64,000 bases of DNA from Tritrichomonas musculus (lineage: Eukaryota > Parabasalia > Tritrichomonadida > Tritrichomonadidae). Below, in pieces: positions 9,687 to 21,101 of this stretch (position 1 is its first letter; each line of letters starts with the position of its first letter). The translations under genes were made by a program, and so were the position numbers. The DNA is taken from NCBI GenBank assembly GCA_039105265.1, contig JAPFFF010000006.1, positions 5,580,001 through 5,644,000 of the forward strand, read 5' to 3'. The notes beneath the pieces are model-generated. The model searched no databases. It was given only the letters and a program-made list of their open reading frames with translations, and was not told where the DNA came from.

Positions 9687-10626
9687 TACAAATTTAGATG
9701 ATGATAGACCTAAGAAAAAATCAAAACAACCTAAGACAAAATCAAAACGACCTCGTTCACCTTCACCTCCACCTCCTCCTCCTTCTCATTCGCCTTCACC
9801 TCCACCTCCTCCTCCTTCTCATTCGCCTTCACCTCCACCTCCACCACCTCGTTCACCTCCACCTCCACCACCTCCTCCTCCTTCATCACCACCTCCACAG
9901 TTTCCATCATCACATACCTCTCGAGGTACTAGTCCTCCTCCAAGACAACCCCGTATGACACCACAGAAGGCAGGAGAGTATACAGTAGACCAAGGACATA
10001 ATAGGATTCATGATTGGAGGAGTTTAGTCAATGATGAAAATATAGACGAAGATGTTATTGATGACTACTTGAAACTTCTATATGAAAAAGGAAAGAGATT
10101 GAATAAACAACCTGGTCAAAATGAGGCAGAGTTTGATAAAAAGAAAATATTGGTTGTACCTACTGCATTTTATACCCTCCTTTCTATAGCATATGAGACT
10201 AATGATAATGAAAAATTACTAGAACTGATGAAAAGTCCTATCTCAGGTAAACAGTCATTTTCACATTTCGATAAAGTATTTGTCCCCATTTGCTCAGATG
10301 GAGAACATTGGGTTTTATGTATTGTTCGATATCCAAAGAAAATAATCGAATGCTATGACTCTGAGAATAAGTCAATGGCACCAGAGGTAAAGACACTTAA
10401 TAAGTGGATCGATATTTCAGCAACAGGTAAGTTAAAAGCAAAATATTATGATGTACCTAGTCAAAAGAATAACAAGGATTGTGGAGTGTTTCTAATGGAA
10501 TCTTGTCGTACCTTTTTGCATGAAGGAAATGGTAAGTTTAAACAACGCAATATACCAGATATTAGAAAGAGAATACTTCGAGAACTTCAAAACAATGAAT
10601 TAGAAACAGGTGTTGTATATAAATAA
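9598..10626 (+). CDS. Ulp1/adenain-like cysteine protease (clan CE)
   Basis: 342 residues. After a Lys-rich and very Pro-rich linker (PSPPPPPPSHSP repeats, about residues 50-105), a protease domain follows. It has the clan CE order His-Asp-Gln-Cys: H237 in GEHWVLCIV, D254 in ECYDSENKS, Q289 in VPSQKNNK and C295 in KDCGVFL. Such enzymes cut ubiquitin-like modifiers or, in adenoviruses and Polintons, viral-type precursor proteins. All four catalytic residues are present, so the domain may be active. The true start is uncertain: the ATG at 9598 is internal to the upstream frame (9012-9686), and the first 30 residues may be an artefact of a frameshift. The gene is in the same direction as the HNH and coiled-coil genes. 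Confidence 0.8.
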   Translation: MIIILTLGKSVGTDPQMLSQNRIQRLLQSSTNLDDDRPKKKSKQPKTKSKRPRSPSPPPPPPSHSPSPPPPPPSHSPSPPPPPPRSPPPPPPPPPSSPPPQFPSSHTSRGTSPPPRQPRMTPQKAGEYTVDQGHNRIHDWRSLVNDENIDEDVIDDYLKLLYEKGKRLNKQPGQNEAEFDKKKILVVPTAFYTLLSIAYETNDNEKLLELMKSPISGKQSFSHFDKVFVPICSDGEHWVLCIVRYPKKIIECYDSENKSMAPEVKTLNKWIDISATGKLKAKYYDVPSQKNNKDCGVFLMESCRTFLHEGNGKFKQRNIPDIRKRILRELQNNELETGVVYK

Positions 10627-11138
10627 AGACTTTTTATTCAACTCGAAATGGAATTACCACCAAGTGTTAACACTTTATAATGCCCATGTAAAATATATGC
10701 AAAACGAGAATGACCAGTATCAACAAAATTGCAATATCCATCATTTAAATGTTCAACTTTTTGATAATAGACCGTTTTTTCAAAAAATCCAAAAAGACCA
10801 GTCATAACGAGATGTCAGCCTAATTTTACTCAAAAAGTATATATGGCAAAAAAAGTGGCATGACCACTCCGACCATTTAAAGCCTAGATTTAAATCAATT
10901 TATCACATAAAAATGCTATATATATTTTGAAGCAAATACATAATTGCAGATTAATATCTTGAATAACTCTGTTAACAATCTCAAGCGCTAATAATAACAA
11001 TCAAAATGCCATAAAAATACTTAAATAGTTATTATCATTGCCAAATTTCTTTATTTTCTTATTTATCAGTATAGTCATCATCATTATCTTTCTTTCTCCT
11101 CTTTTGCCATCGTATTCTTTTTCATTTCAATCATCTTC

Positions 11139-12200
11139 CTCTGATCCTTTTTTTCTTCTTCTTCTTCTTCTTCTTCCTCATCATCATCATCATCATCATC
11201 ATTTTCTTCAATGCAATCATTATCGTCTTCTTCTTCTTCTCTACTATCATCATCTTCTTCTTCTTCTCCATCATCTTCATCATATTTTTCATCATCATCA
11301 TTATTATCGTCTCCTTTTTCTCCTCCATCATCATCTTCTTCTTCATCTTCATCATCATCACTATTATCGTCTTCTTCTTCTTCTCCTTCTCCACCATCAT
11401 CATTGTCTTATTCTTATTCTTCTCCATATCATCATCATCGTCTTCTTCTTCTTCTTCTTCTTCATTATCGTCTTCTTCTCCATCTTCATCATCATCATCG
11501 TCTTCTTCTCCATCTTCATCATCGTCTTTTTCATCTTCTTCTTCTTCATCATCTTCATCGTCTTCTTCATCATCATCATCATCGTCTTCTTCTCCATCTT
11601 CATCATCATCATCGTCTTTTTCATCTTCTTCTTCTTCATCATCTTCATCGTCTTCTTCTCCATCTTCATCATCGTCTTTTTCTTCTTCTTCTTCTTCATC
11701 ATCGTCTTCTTCTTTTTCTTCTTCTTCATCATCGTCTTCTCCATCGTCTTCATCATCATCGTCTTCTTCTTCTTCATCTTGATCATCGTCTTCTGCTTCT
11801 TCTCCATCGTCTTCTTCATCATCGTCTTCTTCTTCATCATCATCTTATTCTTCTTCTTCTTGATCATCATCATCTTTTCTTCATCGTCTTCTTTTTTTTC
11901 TTCTTCATCATCGTCTTCTGCTTCTTCTCCATCGTTTTCTTCATCATCGTCTTCTTCTTCTTCTTCAATGCAATCATCATCGTCTTCTTCTTCATCGTCT
12001 TCTTCAATGCAATCATCATCGTCTTCTTCTTCATCGTCTTCTTCAATGCAATCATCATCGTCTTCTTCTTCTTCACCATCTTCTTCTTCTTCTTCACCAT
12101 CTTCTTCTTCTTCTTCAATGCAATCATCATCGTCTTCTTCTTTTTTTTTCTTCTTTTTCCTCGCTATCTTCATCATCATTTTTTTCCTCTTCGTCTCTTA
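11139..12200 (-). repeat. GAA/GAC/GAT array (right), poly-acidic coding potential on the minus strand
   Basis: Mirror image of the left array but only about 1.06 kb. On the minus strand it again begins ...DSEEKEE... and carries DDDDCIEE units (four near 11960-12135). The 387-, 342- and 259-residue ORFs over it are low-complexity by-products. The length difference of about 1.5 kb relative to the left side shows the arrays expand or contract independently after insertion. Confidence 0.85.
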
Positions 12201-13114
12201 AGTTATCATCTTTTTTGCAATTGCCATCATCATAATTGATTTATTCATAATGAGCAAATAATGAATAAAAAGCATTTTTTAAAAAATCATTTTTAATTTA
12301 TACTTTTTTATTTAAATCTGTTTATTTTCTGCGTAAAATGAAAAGTTTAATTTAATAATTACATTTTTCATAAAATTAATATTATTTTCCTCATCATATT
12401 TTAGAAATATTTGATTTTTTACATAATGCACGTTTGATAATACGTTTATATTTATGAATAATTATCGGATTTTCCTCGATGAAAAAAGAAAATAAAGAAG
12501 TATAAGCAGTATAACATAAATATACATTTAATTTAATATATATTTAATACAAATTTATGTATATTATCTATGAGGATTTTTGGATATCATTGATAAATAT
12601 AAAAATTTTAAAATGCAATTCATAGCATTTACTGGAGTTATTGTATGTAAAATATGATGAAAAATCTTATATATAACGGAAAAGTGGATTACTTAAACAG
12701 AGTAATAAAAATATCGAATAATCGAAATAAATTGATAATTATCAAATTTAAGAATTGATTAATAAGAGTATAAATAGTGAATTGAAATACGATTGTGCAT
12801 TGTTTGCATACTTTTGTAGCTTTTTATTGAAACTCTTTATCGAAATCAAATTAGATATCTTGAGTGGAAATGAAATTTTCGAATAAAATTTATGCCATTA
12901 TAACTTTCATCATACAGTGATCAATATATATTTTTTGGGGATTATTCCTCCATGAATACCTAAATTGCCTAACCAAATTTTTCAACTATTTTTTTAAATT
13001 TTTTAAAAAAATGCATAACTTTATTTTTTTTTTGAAAAAAATGCATAATAAAAAATGTTTTCAGAAAAAAATCAACTTTTTTTTTGAAAAAGTGGGAAAA
13101 AGTGAAAAGCACCC
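12085..13114 (-). repeat. Right terminal inverted repeat of the 10.34-kb element
   Basis: Reverse complement of 2775-3805. The last bases, AAAAAGTGAAAAGCACCC, abut the direct repeat GAATATATGA at 13115-13124. Confidence 0.85.
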
Positions 13115-13616
13115 GAATATATGAACATAAAAAATGATTTTCTTTGAATTAAAGAGTCTCATAGCTTTTTCATTAATAATATATATAAATTTTTAGAAAT
13201 TGATCTAAAAAATTTAACAAAAAAAAAAGGGTAATATTTAAATTTTAAAATCTTGAGTAAAAGCGGTCTTTCTTTGATTTTATTATATTTTCTATCATAT
13301 TACAAGAACAGAGAATATGACAAAATCTTATTTTTTGAAATAGATAAAATGTTATTATTTTATTTAATTGTGATTTTAAAGAAAAAATTATTTGGATTTA
13401 AATTGTATTATGTAATCTTTAAATTTTTTGTATTTTTATTAAGTTAAGTTATAAATTATATTAATACAATATCAATATAAATCAATTTTTTTATAGTTTC
13501 GTGTTTTAAATTATATATAAAATATAATAATAATTTAAAATTTAATTACACCCATAATTATGGCATATATATTTGTTCTCGATATGATATTTATGTTTTT
13601 TTGAATTAATTAGATA

Positions 13617-13759
13617 GGCGTTTATATTTTTTTTTTTTAATTAATTCAAAATTCAGAATATTATTTTCCAAATTTGTGAGAATTGAATATATGAATTTTA
13701 TCAAATTTTTTTTGATAAGATTCTGAATTTTTAATTAATAAAAAAAAAATGTAAACGTC
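13617..13759. mobile_element. Foldback MITE (143 bp), TA flanks
   Basis: The left arm TAGGCGTTTATATTTTTT and right arm complement TAGACGTTTACATTTTTT pair over more than 40 bp, including AAATTCAGAAT. TA lies on both sides, but in such AT-rich DNA that alone is weak evidence. Confidence 0.5.
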
Positions 13760-14002
13760 TAAAAAATAAATATAGTAAATAAATTTAGTAAATTAATTAA
13801 TATTTGCTTGATTAATATAACAAAATTTTTATATTATCACCATAATTTTTTCACAATTATTTGAAAGAAATGAAAAAAATTCAATATGTAAAACTATTGA
13901 AATATTTATTATATATATCTTATATATTATAATAAATTTATTTTATGATATAAGAATTTTTATTAATCAAAAAATAGATTTCTTTTCTAATATTCTCAAA
14001 TA

Positions 14003-14975
14003 CAGTAACTGTTTTGAGTCTGGAGTGTATTCAAAAAGGCTGGAGTGAAGTTAAAAATTCATTCAAAAAGTGGTTTTAAAAAATCTCGGTAACTGAAAAA
14101 GTGATGATAAAAAAACGATCTTTTTGAAAAAGTTTAAATTGAAAGAAAAACTCTTGTTTTTACTCCAAGGTATTTTCAGAGCAATACGATTAAAATGTAT
14201 TCAATTTTACTAATAATTTTTATACAATTTGAAAATTCAATGAATATTTGTTTTGGTCTACCATTTTTTATTACTTGACGAACTTGTATAGAAGCAGCAA
14301 CACACGATAACAAAATAGCAATACAACAGGATAAGCTAACAATTACAAAACAACTTCTTGGAACAGCACAAATTTAACAGAATTGATGAATATCTTACTT
14401 TCCAGTCTTTAGTTTTCAGACTCAGCGGAAATGCTTGATTCACTCTTAATTAAAAACCTCGATAAGATAAAGGAATGTGATGATTATTTTATTATTGGAC
14501 AAGCAATTTAGCCGTAAAAATTGATGCATATCTTACATTCCAGTCTTTAGCTATTTTTATTGCAAGATAGTAATGGAAATTATTTTCTAAAAGAAGGTTA
14601 ATAAAAAAATAAACACTAAATTTAGCTAAAAAAATTTTTTATAAAATTTTACATTGTGAAATCTGTTAAAAATAGTAGCTTTTCGTTTTAAAAAAAGAGC
14701 CTATCTCTAATATTACTAGAATTGGCATAAATAAGCTCATTTGCCATAAATTATACTATGTTGAGGACAAAACCTGATTTCTTTTTCATTTTATATGAAA
14801 CTTTTTGATAAGTTAATCTTCTTTTATTCTTTTCTCTATAAAACATATTAATTTTGATAATAAAATTCATTCATATTACTAAAAATACTGTTTAATAATA
14901 AAAATTTTGATCATTCAATTTAATTTCATTTCACTCCAGGGAAATTGAGAGAGTCTAGACTCAAAGCAGTTACAG
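14003..14975. mobile_element. Tc1/mariner-like non-autonomous element (973 bp), TA flanks
   Basis: The left end CAGTAACTGTTTTGAGTCT and the complement of the right end CTGTAACTGCTTTGAGTCT form 19-bp imperfect TIRs, each bordered by TA (14001-14002, 14976-14977). A GGAGTG-type motif lies further in on both sides. The interior has no ORF of size. CAGT/CTGT termini with TA duplication fit Tc1/mariner; no transposase is present to confirm. Confidence 0.6.
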
Positions 14976-14977
14976 TA

Positions 14978-17404
14978 TTTATTTGAGATATAATTATATG
15001 AAAAAGTTCGATCGGAAAATATGATTTTTTTCAAAATTTTTTTCATAAAAATATATAAAATGAAATGAATTTATCATAAGTTCTATAAATCCTCTAAAAA
15101 TCATATTTTGAGCACTAATTAAATTTTATTTTTTCAATGAGCTATCAATTGAATTGAAAGAATAATAAAAATGTATATTGAAACATATAAAAGAAAATCC
15201 CAATATAATTATTAAAATGGTTGTTTTATATTGATTAAACAAAAATTTATGATTAGTATCACAGCTATTTGAAAATAAGCCGTTGTATTATTAGATATTT
15301 AAAAATGTATAGAGTAATCATAAAAGCCATTAGTATTTTGTTAATATTATTAAGTTATAAATGTAAAGGATCTTGGATCTTATGTTTCAATAAAGTGGTT
15401 AAAATGAAAAATCAAAATTGACGTTTTTAACCTAAAAACTATTAATTTTTATTATAAAAACTAAATAAATGGATTCCAAAAATCATTAATACATTCTTCT
15501 TTTTTATATTAATCATTTATAATTGGACTTATCAAATTTTCTACTTCCACTTTTTGAGAGCTTTTTTGGTTGATATGCTTCTTTTAAAATTTTTAAATAT
15601 CACAAAATAGAAAACTTTAAATTTAAAATTACATATATAACAATATATATTTATATGCATGTCCCCTAAATAATGCACCAATATGACACATTTTATAGAA
15701 CTTAAAGCACCAAGAAATCATTTGTCTTAATTTTTTGTTCATTTAATTCTCTTATTTATATATTGTATAATATATTATATATAACTGATATTTTCCTAAT
15801 AATAATTGTAATTATATGATATAATTTAAAAATATTTTAATTTAAAATATGAATTTTCATATATCTTATTTGTATTTATATGTGGTCGTTTAATTATCAA
15901 AAAATTGATATAAGCAAAAAATAAATGTGATTTTTCTCACAATATATCGAAAGAGTAGCAAAATTGAACCATATTTTATGATGAATTATAATTTTTCTGG
16001 ATCTTTTATTATTTAATATCTATTTCTAAAATAAGAGCATCACTGAAACATGCATGAGTAGTTGCTTGAACATAAAATAAGTTAATAGACTCATAAAAGC
16101 TTTGAATGAGTAGTTATAAATATTTGCAACTAAGTTTGATGATGTAGCATCATCGTAACTGAAGTATTGTGGGATGAGTTTGATAATAAAGCAAATTTAT
16201 CTTTCTTTATACTTTAACATTGTTTTTTACATGAATCGATTCCTGATTTACCTTGTTCTTTTCTAGTCAGAACACATATATCTCAATTTGGAAGTGCTGT
16301 GTTATTTATTAAATAATCAAGCAACTCACTATTTTATGTAGTCAATCTGTTAACATTTAATATATTACATTTCTTATCATAAACGATAACTTATGTTATA
16401 GCATTTCAATTAACATCATTTTGATTCGCTAATACAGCGGTTTAGTTTGGATTATGATTTAGATAAATAGTGCTTTGATTGCTGATCGATCATGTTTTTA
16501 AATCATCTTTTCAATATTATATGGAGTAATTGCATTACTAACGTTTGCCGTCATGTTTGATATCAAGAACGATGCTCATTAAGAAAAGCATTCATTTAGA
16601 ATTATACCATAATCGATGGTGAATATACTGAGTCATTTGAGTCTAAATAAAAAACTATATCCGCGTATGTTTTTCACTCATGGTTTTCACAATTTTCTTT
16701 TAATTCACAATGAATAAATCGTTACAAGAAAAAATGAGATAATTTCTAAATCAATTCTTATGTCAATCACTTAAAACTATTGCAATTGATCGTCTATATA
16801 AGGTTTGAGCAGAGTTTAATCTGTACTTTACAAGATATTTTCAATCCTATGGATTTGGTTTGTTTATTCAAGAGTTTTGGATTTGAGAGGCTCAAACATT
16901 AACTCCATAAGGATTATTCTAGTATCGTTGGAACTATCTGAATGATAATGAAAAAATGAAGAATAAAATAAAATCTTTTATATTTTTACATAATTTTTAC
17001 CGAGACTACATACAAACAAGCCGCTGTCAATCGTAGCCGGTGCGAAGAGCATGGGTAACCCAGACCCCACGGCAGGTGGTAAGGATTGATTTTATAAAAT
17101 ATGAATAATTTATAATATTATTATTAGTTATATTAGAAATATTTAGAATTAACAAATAATAAAATAGAATAAAAATAATGCCATTCTGAGGGTTCAAAAA
17201 TCATGTCCCTTTTGAACTTTATCAATTTGATCGAAGTAGAAAAAGCTAAAAAACATTTTCTTAAATCATAATATTATCTCTAAGGATAAATATTTTTTCC
17301 TTTCAATTTTGAGAGCAATTGCTTACCTGTTAAAGAAAATTGAAGATCAGAGTATTGAGTTCGAAAATAAGCTGCTTTGTTTTTTTAATTATATAAAAAT
17401 AATT
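14978..17404. other. No gene recognised
   Basis: AT-rich sequence with stops in all frames. Some stretches (about 16100-16950) have a slightly coding-like composition on either strand, but I could not follow a protein motif. It is probably eroded transposon DNA. Confidence 0.5.
17020..17090. other. GC-rich island of unknown nature
   Basis: Seventy bases of balanced composition (core CGTAGCCGGTGCGAAGAGC, then GGGTAACCCAGACCCCACGG) in a region that is otherwise mostly A and T. It loosely resembles the GC island at 7831-7852 on the other strand (CGTGGGG...CCATG). It does not fold as a tRNA and no ORF crosses it. Confidence 0.4.
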
Positions 17405-17406
17405 TA

Positions 17407-17757
17407 AGGTTCTCCTTTCAAATTCAAAAGATTAAATTCAATGAGATTTCACAAATAAAATATACATAAATATCGTTTTTAAAAATGAATTAAAATATGA
17501 AATTTATATAGATATATATTTCAAATGATTGAATAAAAATATTTTTATGAAATCTTATCGATTTTGTTTTTTTACAGATAGAAATCATAGAATTAAAAAA
17601 TCAGTAAATTTTTGAATGAAATAAGATTTAATTGTTGAGGCCATATTTTTTTTTATTTTTCACCAAAACTTTTTCCGAAAAATGCTCTATTGAATTATTT
17701 ATTCTATGAGTTAATTCAATATTGAATGATTTACATTTTTTTTGGGAAGGAGAACCT
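17407..17757. mobile_element. MITE (351 bp) with TTAAGGTTCTCCTTTC ends
   Basis: The left end AGGTTCTCCTTTC and the complement of the right end AGGTTCTCCTTCC are bordered by TA (or TTAA) on both sides. No coding content. The GGAGAAC box also occurs just inside the TIR of the 56593 element. Confidence 0.55.
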
Positions 17758-18561
17758 TAATATACCATTTTGTTTAAAATAATCACTGTGTTAATTATAC
17801 TTATATACAAACATTTTATTAGAAAAATTTTACTTTAATGAATTGGATTATAGAATTCAATAAATAAAAATTATTAAAAAAAGTTCTCAAAATTGACTAT
17901 TTAACGATTATATTTAATTTAAAATTTCTTATCAATAATTGAGAATTGATAAATAATCTATTTTTATCTTTGCAGAAATGAAATAAATGTATTTAATAGT
18001 TTCTTTTATGTTTATTAATAAATATATAATTTATATAAATAGTATTGCATTTAGGTTGTAGTGAATTAATTATTAATAAATAATTATGATGAAATTCAAA
18101 AATAATATAAATTTATATCAAATAAAATATTTAAATTGAGAATAATTGAATTAAAATTTATTTAATTCTTTAGAAAAAATAATCTCTCATAAATTTTTAA
18201 TAGCAAAAAATAGCAATAAATTTAATTTTAGAAATGTCGTTTTTAAGATATTGATGAAAAATTGAAAACGCATTTATAAAATCATTTCCGTTTAGCTTTT
18301 TTTCTGAAAATAAAAATTAACCCAATTGAAAATTATTTTTACTTCTCAAATACAATATCTTATCAAAATTGAGATAACCAACTTTTTTTTATAGCAAATA
18401 TATATCCAAATTTATTTTAATTTATCATCTATAAATTAAATCAAAACACCAATAATACATTATAAATGTAATAAATAATAATTAAAAAAATAAAATCATT
18501 ATTTTATTTTTATAATTTCCTGAAAAAAAAAAACAAGAAAACATTTTTATTAAATAAAATA

Positions 18562-20821
18562 CCCGTTCCGCGCTTTAATTCGAATAGTTCGTTACTAGGC
18601 TTTTGTGTCCAAATGGACACTTTAATTCAATCTTGGATACACCTTTCAATTTTCATTGATTATTTTGAATGTATATTTCGTTTGACCAATTATATCGCTC
18701 CAAATTTACATTGAATTTTATTTTTTATTTCAAATGTTGATCTTCTTGGTCAAAATCATTCTTAGTGAATTTGAAAAGTTTATAATTTATATTTGAGAGG
18801 TTTTTTAAAAATTAAGAATAGTAGGTGTTTAAGACATTTATTATTGCTTTTTTTCTGATATTAATGAGTTTATTAAAGGAAAAATAAAGTATCCAATAAA
18901 AAATTTTTTGGATACTTCAACACAAATCTTTGAATAAAATACTAAATAAAAAAGCAGTTTTATGTCCACAAAAAGTGACAGCTTTTTACAAAAAGTCGAA
19001 AATGGACACTCAGTTCACTGGATACAAAAGCCTAGGTTCGTTATTTTTTTGAATGCTTTTTTAACGTATAAAAAATTGAAAGCATTTCTGAGAAAAAATT
19101 GAATGGAAAAAACGTATAAAAAGTTTAAATCTTTTATATCCCAGGAACAAATAAATATTTTCATTATTAAACATAATATATATTAGCTATAGTTTCAAGT
19201 ATTTAAATATTTAAAATATAAAGAAAAAAGGAGATGGTAGAAATTTTAATGCTTTAATATTATGTCAAAGAATAAATGATATTTGAAATTTTCCAATGGA
19301 TTATTCATCATTGATAAAATAATTATTTATATTGATACTCAATAAAGGTTGAATTTTTTTCCATTCAAATATTGATGATCAGATCTCGATACCATTAGTA
19401 TATTTGGGAACTTTCGGTTCATATATAAAAGATTTTTTCAATAATAAATATAAATATTGGGTTCAAAAATGCATTCTCAAGCAAAAAGTTGTAAAATAGT
19501 ATAATATTGAAAAAATTCTGAAAAAACTATAAGGCATAGGAGATAATTCTCGACGTTTTTGTTATTAATCGTATTGTAAAAATTAATTTATCCATGTTTT
19601 AAAACTTTTTTGTTTTTTGATGAATGTTAAATGAAATTATTTGCTATTAGATTGATGTTGGACAGAAATTAGACTATTGGCAAAAATTAATAAGCTGAGA
19701 AATGATTGGATATTGTTTAATTTGTTTGATCTGAGTAAATAATAATATGAAGTATTTTTTGAATAAAAAGGTTTGCATGATAAAAAAGCTATATTACATT
19801 AAAAATAATATTAATAATTGTATATTTAATCTTTGTAGAAGATAAAAGGAGAATAATTCGATGATTTAATTTCAAGTTTTTTTCAGCTTAAAAAACGATT
19901 AAATCACATTGAATTTTTATCGTATTGCATTGAATTTTTATCGTATTGCATTGAATTTTTATTATATTGAATTAATTAAAATAAAGGAAAAATGATAATA
20001 ATAAGAACTTATAACAATTTGTTGGTGATTTTAAAGCATTTTTAGTGAGAAAAAGTCATCATGCTTCGAAATTGAGAAGAAAAATCACAATCTTTTGAAA
20101 ATTCTAAGCAAGAATTTAAGATAGTGTGAAAAATTCTGAGTTGTAATAATATCTTAATCATTTTTCAATATGAAAATTGAAATTAAGTCTTAAAAAAAAC
20201 TGAGATTCAAATATTTTACCTAATTTTCGAAAAAAATGGATGAGAGAGCAGATGTTTGAGAAAGATTAAGAAATTTTGCTATAAAAATTAGAAAAAATGG
20301 CATTTCATTCCAATTTTTGCAAATCTGGTATAAGAGTTATCAGCATTAAGAAAGATAAGACCAAGAATTAGTAAGATTGAGAAAAATTGGAATGAAATCG
20401 GAACAAGACTACGAAAGAATGGAGTAAGAGTTATCAGCATTAAGAAAGATAAGACCAAGAATTAGTAAGATTGAGAAAAATTGGAATGAAATAGGAAAAG
20501 TTTTGCAAATCTGGTATAAAAATTAAAATGGCTGGCGTAAGGAATAGAAAGATTAGCTTAAAAGCGTGATGGAGTGTAGTTTGAAACTGAAAAAAAGTGA
20601 CCAAATAAAATTTGTCATTTTTTTTATATATGAAGAAACAATAAATAAATATGTAATAATATGTCAAAATCGATTTTAAAAAATAAAGTTAAATATATCA
20701 GATTTCTTTTAATTTATTGTTTTTCTTTTTTCGTTAAAGATAATAACCAGTTAACAAAAAATAAAAAGAATCGTTAAGTAAACTAAAATAACGAACTATT
20801 CGAATTAAAGCGCGGAACGGG
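18562..20821. mobile_element. Tc1/mariner-like non-autonomous element (2.26 kb), perfect TIRs, TA duplication
   Basis: CCCGTTCCGCGCTTTAATTC starts a perfect inverted repeat that covers 18562-18594 on the left and 20789-20821 on the right, bordered by TA at 18560-18561 and 20822-20823. The interior lacks a transposase but has an imperfect tandem duplication near 20331-20490 (AGAGTTATCAGCATTAAGAA twice). A second element is nested at 18595-19035; removing it lengthens the left TIR match to include TTCGTTATTTT. Confidence 0.85.
18595..19035. mobile_element. hAT-like MITE (441 bp) nested in the 18562 element, 8-bp TSD GTTCGTTA
   Basis: TIRs CTAGGCTTTTGTGTCCA and the complement of CTAGGCTTTTGTATCCA. 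Direct repeats GTTCGTTA lie at 18587-18594 and 19036-19043. The host sequence is restored exactly when one TSD copy and the element are removed, because the outer element's other TIR has the uninterrupted version. No coding content. Confidence 0.9.
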
Positions 20822-21101
20822 TAAAAAGAATTCAATTTCCTCTATATTTACAACAATATTAAAACATTTTTTTCTAATTAAATATTAAATAAATCAGTAT
20901 GATATTTATCATGCATTATTAAAAAATCATTTTTATATAATATATTTCAATATAATTAATAAAAAGAATCTTGAAAAATAGAATTAAATAAATCCGTTTT
21001 TATTTTACTTATTAAATCAAAATAATGCATGATATATTTTATGAAAGCAAAAACTATTTTAATTTATGAAGATTTTAAGATTAATATTAATTTTAATATT
21101 A

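Larger units (their letters stand above)
2775..13114. mobile_element. 10.34-kb TIR element with 10-bp TSD, carrying HNH and Ulp1-like genes
   Basis: The ends are inverted repeats beginning GGG and continuing into TTCACTTTTTCCCACTTTTT. They are flanked immediately by direct repeats GAATATATGA at 2765-2774 and 13115-13124. The TIRs are about 1 kb of near-perfect identity. Inside are acidic-codon arrays, a decayed coiled-coil gene, an HNH endonuclease, two small ORFs and a Ulp1-type protease. Long TIRs plus a 9-11-bp duplication are the signature of Mutator-like elements (MULEs), which in plants are known to carry Ulp1 domains. Polintons/Mavericks also encode a related protease but make 5-6-bp duplications, and no polymerase B, integrase or packaging ATPase is present. 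No MULE transposase is visible either, so the copy looks non-autonomous. Confidence 0.8.

Noticed and set aside
10610-10807. 65-codon frame after the protease gene, possibly joined to MELPPSVNTL at 10648 by a frameshift
   Set aside because: Opens on TTG, no motif, cut by the approach to the right TIR; too weak to call a gene.
11038-12239. ORFs of 387, 342 and 259 residues over the right array
   Set aside because: Low-complexity by-products of the right-hand copy of the same repeat.
2775-13114. Calling the 10.34-kb element a Polinton/Maverick
   Set aside because: A 10-bp rather than 5-6-bp duplication, and no polymerase B, integrase or ATPase; the protease alone is not decisive.
13253-13447. 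Hydrophobic 64-residue ORF just outside the 10.34-kb element
   Set aside because: Opens on a non-ATG codon and has the composition expected of AT-rich noise (Phe, Leu, Ile, Tyr, Lys).
16100-16950. Possible decayed transposase
   Set aside because: I translated the reverse strand and scanned the forward strand and found no DDE/D signature or continuous homology.
17020-17090. tRNA or rRNA fragment at the GC island
   Set aside because: No cloverleaf or known rRNA motif could be formed; left as an unexplained island.
20440-20667. 75-residue minus ORF inside the mariner-like element
   Set aside because: Overlaps an imperfect tandem duplication, has no motif and cannot be a transposase.
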